Assembly: GCA_021234155.1 (NCBI GenBank)
Contig: JAJEKV010000030.1
Span: forward strand, 9,096,390-9,160,389
Length of the DNA: 64,000 nt
Direction: 5' to 3'
From: Isoetes taiwanensis
Taxonomy: Eukaryota; Streptophyta; Lycopodiopsida; Isoetales; Isoetaceae
Shown: in pieces, positions 57,918 through 64,000 of the stretch
How the letters are laid out: each line of letters starts with the position of its first letter
Numbering within the stretch: the stretch's first letter is position 1
Program-made: the position numbers and the translations under genes
The notes under the pieces: model-generated
Seen by the model: only the letters and a program-made list of their open reading frames with translations
Told to the model about the DNA's origin: nothing
Database searches by the model: none

Positions 57918-58433
57918 ATATTAGGGCTTAAGAAGGCATTGATTGAGTACTGAGCGCAGCCTTGTTGCTAGCAGTGAGGTCCATGCAGAAGTTATAGAAC
58001 AGATAATGAGCTGGAAGCTAAGATTCCTACCCAGGCTCCTACAGATGCACTGCAACTGCTCAATGGAAAGTGGATTCTAGTGTAAGTCGTTCATTTCCCA
58101 TGTAAAAAAATCATGAAGCAGAACCTGGTCAATATCCACACATATCATCACTTCTTCCTGGTTCACTGTCTCTTTAGTTAACTTGTGCAATTTTCTGCTA
58201 TTGTTCTTTGTGCTCTGAACACAAATGTGATGTGCAGATACACTTCCTGGTCAGAACTTTTCCCCCTTCTTGCAACAGGAATCTTGCCCCTTGTCAAAGC
58301 TCCAGGAATCTCGCAAACCATTGATGCCGAAGCATTCAGTGCCCAAAATTCCGTCACCTTCTTTGGGCCTTATGCATCAACTTCCTTTTCTACTACAGCA
58401 TCTTTTGAAGTTCGCAGCCCACAATGAGTACAG
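57918..58433 (+). pseudogene. Fibrillin/PAP (plastid lipid-associated protein) pseudogene fragment
   Basis: Exon 1 (to 58081): LKKALIEY, a frameshift, SSEVHAEVIEQI, a frameshift, EAKIPTQAPTDALQLLNGKW. A GTAAG donor follows at 58082. Exon 2 (58238-58433) reads [42 protein letters not shown] and [11 protein letters not shown], then a GTAAAA donor. This is the start of the PAP_fibrillin domain (GKWxLxYTSxSxLFPLL, ISQTID). Residue numbering fits the first quarter to half of the domain. A TGA stands where family members have Arg (RSPKRVQ), and two frameshifts disrupt exon 1. Fibrillins bind lipids in plastoglobules and thylakoids. Introns are kept, so it is a genomic duplicate or capture, not a processed copy. 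Confidence 0.8.
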
Positions 58434-59011
58434 GTAAAAGTTAAATGCTTCAAAACTGCCACTTTTGAGATCAAATAACAAAATATATCAAATAGACATG
58501 CTACTACATAATAAGAATGCACTCTATATCTACGTTTGCAACTTCAACAAATCAACATTAGAACATGCAAAGCATTTCTGTAGAGAGAAAAAATTAACAG
58601 TCGGATATTGCTTTCCTTTCCCATGAATATTGTGTTACAATGCAACTCTAGTGGCTTCTCATAATGATGACTTATACAACTACAAAAGGCTTCCAGATCT
58701 AAAAGGGTAAGAAACAATTCCTAATTTACCACAAACACAAATTTATTCGAAAGCATAAACCTGCAATAAAGATCAATTTAAATGCACTGCCATTAAATCT
58801 AGTCTTTCAAAAGCAACCTCAGTCTTTCATAAAGGCTCCTGAACTTTATGACCTAGATAGAGATTGTTAATGTTTTAATGATGATATTCTTTTTCTTCTA
58901 GATTGTCATCTTAAGCAAGAGAGCATGCACAAGGTGCATTATCCAAGGGTGTTGTAAGCCATTTGCATTATCAATCATGAAGCCTCTATTCTTTGCCATG
59001 AAAAATCACTA
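58434..59011. other. Flank of the fibrillin pseudogene
   Basis: No further fibrillin exon was recognised before the second direct repeat. AT-rich, no gene. Confidence 0.4.
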
Positions 59012-59281
59012 GATTAGCTTCATATAGTGCCAAATATGAAGAATTTTTTTATCCAACAAATCTTTATATCTCGGACTCATGTAGTTTTTTCATGTTCCTT
59101 ATGCTCTGTAAATGCAACCAGAACATAAAACAATTACCTAACCCTGTTCTAAAGCAGTAGATATGTCCAATAGGAATTAATAATTTTTCTTAACAGTGGC
59201 AACGTTACTAGGATATGTATAAAACCCCAAAATATCATACCTTTGAAGCTCTTGTCCAACCACAAACCAGCGGCTAATATA
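59012..59281 (+). repeat. Direct repeat R, copy 2
   Basis: Second copy of the sequence at 55888-56156. To its right a minus-strand frame (59362-59177) reads NIRVLGVASSFSKERIS, which looks like a conserved protein piece but which I cannot assign. Confidence 0.85.
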
Positions 59282-61930
59282 CAGTCTTGAAATTCGCTCT
59301 TTGCTAAAACTTGAAGCCACACCCAAAACACGAATATTCATAACGGACTGGCCACTAAGCAAATCCTAAAACAAAAACGCACTATCACCATGTTTCTTAA
59401 TAAGTTCTAAAATAAAATGCCTTTTGTACCAGCTAAGTAACATGTCCAACACTACATCAGTAATAATTCTAGAATGAAGACTCACCTTATTTCTGGATTA
59501 GAAGATTGACCCAGCCGTGTGGGAAGACATCACAGTCCCATGGCAATCATTGAACTTTACTGCTTTGCAAGCTTACTGGCTTCATATACCAAGTTGTTTG
59601 CCTTCATTATGGTTTTTACAGCCTTTTTCCTTTACCCCAGATGCAAGTATTCTTAGCCCCTCTATTCTATTTATTTACAAAAATACTTGCCATAAGTACA
59701 TGGGAAGCATCATTTAACCAATCTGTTCTGACACCCCATAAGTTTTTCATCTACTAAACAATGCTGCCACTGCTTCTTCATGAGTTGGGCATGGTGCAAT
59801 CTCCCTGCTTCATGCATGTGTCCATAGTTGCTTGCATTGCCTCAAAGCCTTCGTTTGCAAGAGGTTAAAAGGCACGAAAATGTAGATTGGGTTCGTTTTC
59901 ATACCTTCCTGGGCCATAAGTACACGGGAAGCAGCATTTAACCAATCTTTCTGACAAGGTGCATGTCAAGTGCATGTAGATAAAAAATTTGCAGGAGCCA
60001 GATCTTCATCCCTCTCCAGTGTCTACTCTTTGACGCTAAGAACGAATGCTTTGACCATGGCTATAGCAGGAATAAGGCTCCAAATATCTATGGCGGCAGC
60101 AGCAGCAGCATTGCATAGAATATGGCAGCAGCAGCAGCATTGCATAGAATACATTGCTGGTGCTCGACATGTTTCCAAGAGTACATCTAACACCTGCATA
60201 GTTCCAACTTGCACTAAGCCATGCACACAAAACATAGTATGCCAGGATTAAATTTAGATGAAAGTGAAAGTTCTAGATTGCTTGCATAGAGAAGCTAAGA
60301 GAACAACTTCAAACGAACCCGAACAATAACATCTGATGAATCGATCGCTCTCCCCATATTCTCTTGCTCTTGCTTTGGCCTTTGTCAAACATGGTATGCC
60401 TCACTGAGTCTTGTAAACCTTTATCATTTCCTAGTTGCTCTCCCCGTTGATCAAAGCTTTCTAAATGCACATCATCAAACTGACTAGGGAACCATGGAAT
60501 ATGCTAATTTTCAAAATCAAAGTTCATGGTAGGCTACAAATTCTCACAGTAAGGATAACAAACCTCCAGCTCCAGTCTCAAGAAGACAAAAACTTAATAT
60601 AAATTTATGTTAGCATCTATGTTCTCAGCACCGGCATGGCCAAAAACTCAAATACTCCCTTACACGAAGCACACCTTTAGGAGTTGCTCCTGCCAAAAAC
60701 ATGGATCAGCAGGTTCTATGCATAATGGGCCACCCATGGCAACGTTAAACAGAGATAAAGACTGACCAGACTAAAAAGTGTTATTCTATGGAAGCAAAGC
60801 CGAGAAGGGGGAGATCTTGTCTCTGGATTCATCACTCTGGGCTCCATTGCTGATTACCTAGAAAATAATTCCTAACATCATTTCAACCTAAAACAGGCAG
60901 CTACGAAGAATAACATTACCTGTGCGATTCAACTGATTCTGCTGCCGATCTCCACAGAGCGACCTTGAGCACAGCAAAAGAAAGAAACCGGCTTCAAGAA
61001 ATGAGACGTCGAGTTCTTTACCAGGTGACCGCCAGTTTACAGGAAATCGGAGGTTTGGAGCAGTCACCAGCATATCCTAGGGATATTCTAGCATATACCT
61101 AGGATATGCCAAAAGCCCACATAAACAAGGGTTTGCCCCCTAGGGGCAACCCAAAAATTTGATAGTTTTCTCTAATATGCATTCATGTTTCGTCTTAGAA
61201 TATAAAGTTTCCGCCCAAACAAATTTGTAAAAAAAAAAGATAAAAATAAATAAAGATTCATTAGGGGGGGTGTTGGTGCTATGCTTGGCGGACGCGAAAG
61301 TGTACTCCAGTTCTATGCTTAGACCCTTTTCCATAGTAGATATCAGGCACTGTTCTCGGGCATTTTCCTCGGAAGCCCAAGTGCTTAACTGCCCCTGGAA
61401 TTTACCCAAAACTTCCTTGAGCAGTATTTGCTCATTGCTAGTTTTATTAAAGTCCTCATTAAGCTGATGGAATCGTTATTTCAAAGGTTCCTCAGTTGTA
61501 TTATTCTGCACCTGAGGGATTTCAACAGAGGGGTTCTTTACTTTGGACACTTACATGATTTTTACATGATTTATAGTCCCTTGTAGGCCCTTGTTACATT
61601 ACCCGAATTTGAAATCAGATTCTGAACTGCGAGTTCCGATTTGTAAAAAACGTTGAGTGTTTGTAGAGATTTTTATTCTTAGTGCGTGAATTACTGAAAG
61701 AAGTGTAGTTATCAGAATGCTTCTTGTGCTGCCTCTTTCGTCTGATATGCTCTAGGTTTCTATGATGCACAATGATTTTATAAGCATTGTACTTGTTCCA
61801 GATTCCTCTGCTTGAGCTTGCCTAGGCAATATTGTATTTTTTTTTCTGTCAGCATTGTCAAGCTGATGTGGCGCAATCTTAACTGTTGATGATTCTATCC
61901 GTAGAATAACCAACGGTCATGATTGTGTCA
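59282..61930. other. Intergenic, no identified gene
   Basis: 60091-60150 has a duplicated 'gcagcagcagcattgcatagaata' unit. A minus-strand frame at 61073-60888 reads up to a GT donor (near 60917) and might be a first exon of an unknown gene. No motif is recognised. Confidence 0.35.
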
Positions 61931-61934
61931 CTAC

Positions 61935-62087
61935 CCTTAACAACGTGATCCTCACATTTATAGGCTGAGATCAGATCTTAGCTCCTAGATCAAATTTTGT
62001 TATCAAGGATGTTATGCCATTGCAACTGTTGCAGAGCCTGCATCCTTCGCCGGATCTGAAATAAACACTCGGATCACGTTGTTAAGG
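61935..62087. repeat. Perfect 17-bp inverted repeat, 119-base loop
   Basis: ccttaacaacgtgatcc (61935-61951) and its exact complement ggatcacgttgttaagg (62071-62087). It abuts the next inverted repeat. Confidence 0.85.
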
Positions 62088-62088
62088 C

Positions 62089-62236
62089 GGATAACGCCCT
62101 GATCCCTATGCAACAAAAATTTCAGGCCATTTTGTGCATGGCCAAAATATCTCGGGCCGCCCTCGACATTTCGGCCATACACAAAATGGCCCTCAATTTT
62201 TTTTTTGGCATAATACCCTCGATCAGGGCGTTATCC
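62089..62236. repeat. Nested inverted repeat (MITE-like foldback)
   Basis: Outer arms ggataacgccctgatc (62089-62104) and gatcagggcgttatcc (62221-62236) are exact complements. Inside, ggccattttgtg (62125-62136) pairs with cacaaaatggcc (62180-62191). The centre is 'ctcgggccgccctcgacatt'. Confidence 0.85.
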
Positions 62237-62370
62237 CTCTCATAACAAGGGTAACTCTATTTTCACCTGTTGTCTCAGATATTATCGGATTTAATTTACC
62301 GAGTCTACCATATTGCTAGAGATGAGACACGTACCCACGCACAGAGAGGAGGAGAGTGGATCGGGACGAC

Positions 62371-62474
62371 TGCATTATACAGCCCCCCCTTCGATGTGGC
62401 ACAATCCCAGCCCTCCAATCCAAGCCTGGAGGGCCAGATATCAGCGACACAGGGGAGGGGGGCTGTATAATGCA
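62371..62474. repeat. 104-base element with 18-bp perfect terminal inverted repeats
   Basis: tgcattatacagcccccc (62371-62388) and its exact complement ending at 62474. Body of about 65 bases. MITE-like, though no clear target duplication was found. Confidence 0.82.
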
Positions 62475-62710
62475 TTCTACCCAGTGGATCTGGTTTTAGG
62501 TGGCAAAGAGCAAGGTCGCCGCATCTGCAAATCGCTGAAGAAAGCGGATTGATGGCTTAGGTGGGCAAAATGATGTGCAAAATTGCATGAAAAAAATTAT
62601 CCATTACCTATGGAAGTTAAATAACCAGACAAAGATAAAGACAAGTGGCAAACATGCCTTATAAGATGCAATGCAAAGGTGCATAGCAAAATGTGCAAGA
62701 GAGGGGATGG

Positions 62711-62719
62711 CATAAATAG
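62711..62719 (+). promoter_or_regulatory. TATA-like box of the 107-aa gene
   Basis: CATAAATAG lies 44-52 bases upstream of the ATG at 62763. A start site about 30 bases downstream would leave a leader of roughly 20 bases. The leader is purine-rich. Confidence 0.5.
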
Positions 62720-62762
62720 GGAGAGAGTTGTGTAAGGCAAGGGAAAGCAGGGAGGAGGGAAT

Positions 62763-63086
62763 ATGGGGTCCTATCTTTCAGTCTACAACAACACCAGCGA
62801 TGTGTATCAAGTGAAAGTTGGGCCTGATGAGGCAGCTCTGAAGATTGCAAACATAGTTCTTGCAGTGGTGGGGGCTGTGGCTGCTGTTTTGACCATTGCA
62901 GGTTTGGGCGCAGGATTCTCTGCAGCATTGGTCGCTAATGGAGTGGTGGAAGTGTTTGGCATGTCGACCAGCACCCTTGCAGCCCTCACTTCCCTTGCAT
63001 CCACCCTCCCTGGTTATATTATTGCCGCAGATGCCCTCGGCTTTGCCGTCAGCATGACCACCATCGGTTATACGTTTAAGAAATAA
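62763..63086 (+). CDS. Small hydrophobic protein, 107 aa, intronless
   Basis: MGSYLSVYNNTSDVYQVKVG opens a short polar segment (residues 1-25). A long hydrophobic stretch follows (about 27-62, IANIVLAVVGAVAAVLTIAG and Gly/Ala-rich continuation), then a second (about 68-103, LAALTSLASTLPGYIIAADA) and a short basic end, KK. No Cys, no cleavable signal peptide pattern; two membrane-spanning or membrane-inserting segments are likely. The N-terminal Met-Gly could be myristoylated. Support for a real gene: an upstream TATA-like box, a good ATG context (aatATGGGG), a compact ORF and codon choice unlike the surroundings. The opening (xVxNxTxxxxxVKxGPDEAALKIA) resembles uncharacterised plant small proteins, but I cannot name a family or function. 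Confidence 0.68.
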   Translation: MGSYLSVYNNTSDVYQVKVGPDEAALKIANIVLAVVGAVAAVLTIAGLGAGFSAALVANGVVEVFGMSTSTLAALTSLASTLPGYIIAADALGFAVSMTTIGYTFKK

Positions 63087-64000
63087 AATGAAAATATGAT
63101 CTGGCTAATTTAGCTGAAAAACTTGATTTGCCTTAGTTGTTAATCGAATATAAGGGATCACATCATTCTTGAACAATCCTTAAATAAACCTATTCGATTC
63201 ATCACCTGGAGTGACTTAAAAAGTCATGGAACAGTAGAATTGAATTGAAATAATTGTGCTCGAGCATTATAGATTGCTTCTATGTTGTTGGGGGAGAGTT
63301 AATTCCCAACCTACGCATAGAAAAGTGTGTTTATAGATTTGCGGTTCTAGATATGATGATATTTTAAGCTTTTATTGGTGTAAACATGTAGGGAAGATAT
63401 TGAGTTTATGTAAGGCTAGAAATAAGATTGGATGTTCAATACTTCGTAAAGAAAGTTTTTGAACATGTTTGACATTTGTTTTGAAAATGTGTAGTTGTGA
63501 ACATAAAGGGCATTTCAACATGTCAAATGAGGCAAACACATTGAAACAAACATTAGCATTGGTTAAACATTCTACAATTTTTTTTTTTAAATATTTTCTT
63601 TAGAGTAACTTACAGTAAGACCAAGCTTTTTTGGCAAAATGGGCTGAACTTTAAACTAGTTAAGGTTATACCATCAACGTGATTAGGGCAAAGGGATATA
63701 TGCCAATGGAAAGCAATAGAGCAACTTGTAGGCAAGAGGAGCACTGGGCTACAGACTGGATGTACATGTGAGCATGGGATTTTTAATAGTTCCTTTCTGC
63801 CTTGGTTGAATTTTGAAGCGTAATCATTGCCTATGCTCATCTTTTGAAAGAATTTTGCCGCAATCCAGGCTACAAAGCCCATTCAGATCTGGCACGCACA
63901 TTCAAATCTGGCAAGAAGAATGGCTTAAATAGCTCCAAAGGTGCAGAGGCACAAACCATTGTGGAAAGAATGAAAAAGGTTGAATCGTCTACATCAAACC
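63087..64000. other. Intergenic to window end
   Basis: No gene recognised. A plus-strand frame is open from about 63885 to the end (SGKKNGLNSSKGAEAQTIVE) and could be the start of a coding exon continuing outside the window. Confidence 0.3.

Noticed and set aside
59149-59362. Aspartokinase or other conserved enzyme exon (NIRVLGVASS...)
   Set aside because: The piece looks protein-like, but I could not match enough consecutive residues to any family.

Overview
The window looks like nuclear DNA of a land plant: AT-rich intergenic sequence, GT-AG introns, plant gene families (group 3 LEA, ROP GTPase, plastid lipoamide dehydrogenase, fibrillin/PAP) and dense retroelement debris. Several non-LTR elements with long ORFs, very long GA/CA microsatellites and few intact genes suggest a large, repeat-rich genome. 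A fern, lycophyte or bryophyte seems more likely than a crop angiosperm, but that is inference and I cannot name the species. I see no rRNA genes, no intact tRNA genes, no CRISPR and no bacterial-type operon.

Layout. 1-850 is a decayed hAT-like transposase. 1466-11985 is one GC-rich LINE (family A, minus strand) split by a 6.37-kb DNA transposon (1954-8319). That transposon carries broken pieces of a ROP GTPase gene and a plastid lipoamide dehydrogenase gene, a 452-bp higher-order tandem repeat and a SINE-like unit: a Pack-type element. 12-15 kb holds little except two tRNA-Met-type primer-binding sites of a small LTR-type element. 15000-19380 is a second family A LINE. 20.9-22.9 kb holds a tRNA-derived SINE head, a T-poor simple-sequence block and another end of the Pack-type transposon family. 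24.8-25.6 kb is a Ty3/gypsy chromovirus integrase/chromodomain remnant.

28.4-46.2 kb is a composite repeat present as two interleaved copies. One copy was opened by about 8.7 kb of nested insertions: a SINE, LINE B1 with a 1016-codon ORF2, a (GA)n tract, LINE B2 with ORF1 and a nearly intact ORF2, and (CA)n(GA)n. Both copies contain a ladder of short hairpins whose stems differ in sequence but keep pairing, the most unusual signal in the window.

46-64 kb is the more genic part. It holds a three-exon LEA gene of 1201 codons (49135-53574) with ABRE/DRE-like promoter motifs, a DNA methylase-like fragment, a fibrillin pseudogene with intron traces between 269-bp direct repeats, foldback elements, and a small intronless gene for a 107-aa hydrophobic protein (62763-63086).

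Only the LEA gene and the 107-aa gene look like functional host genes. The rest is a record of transposition: insertion into insertion, gene-fragment capture and decay. All recognisable LINE copies lie on the minus strand.
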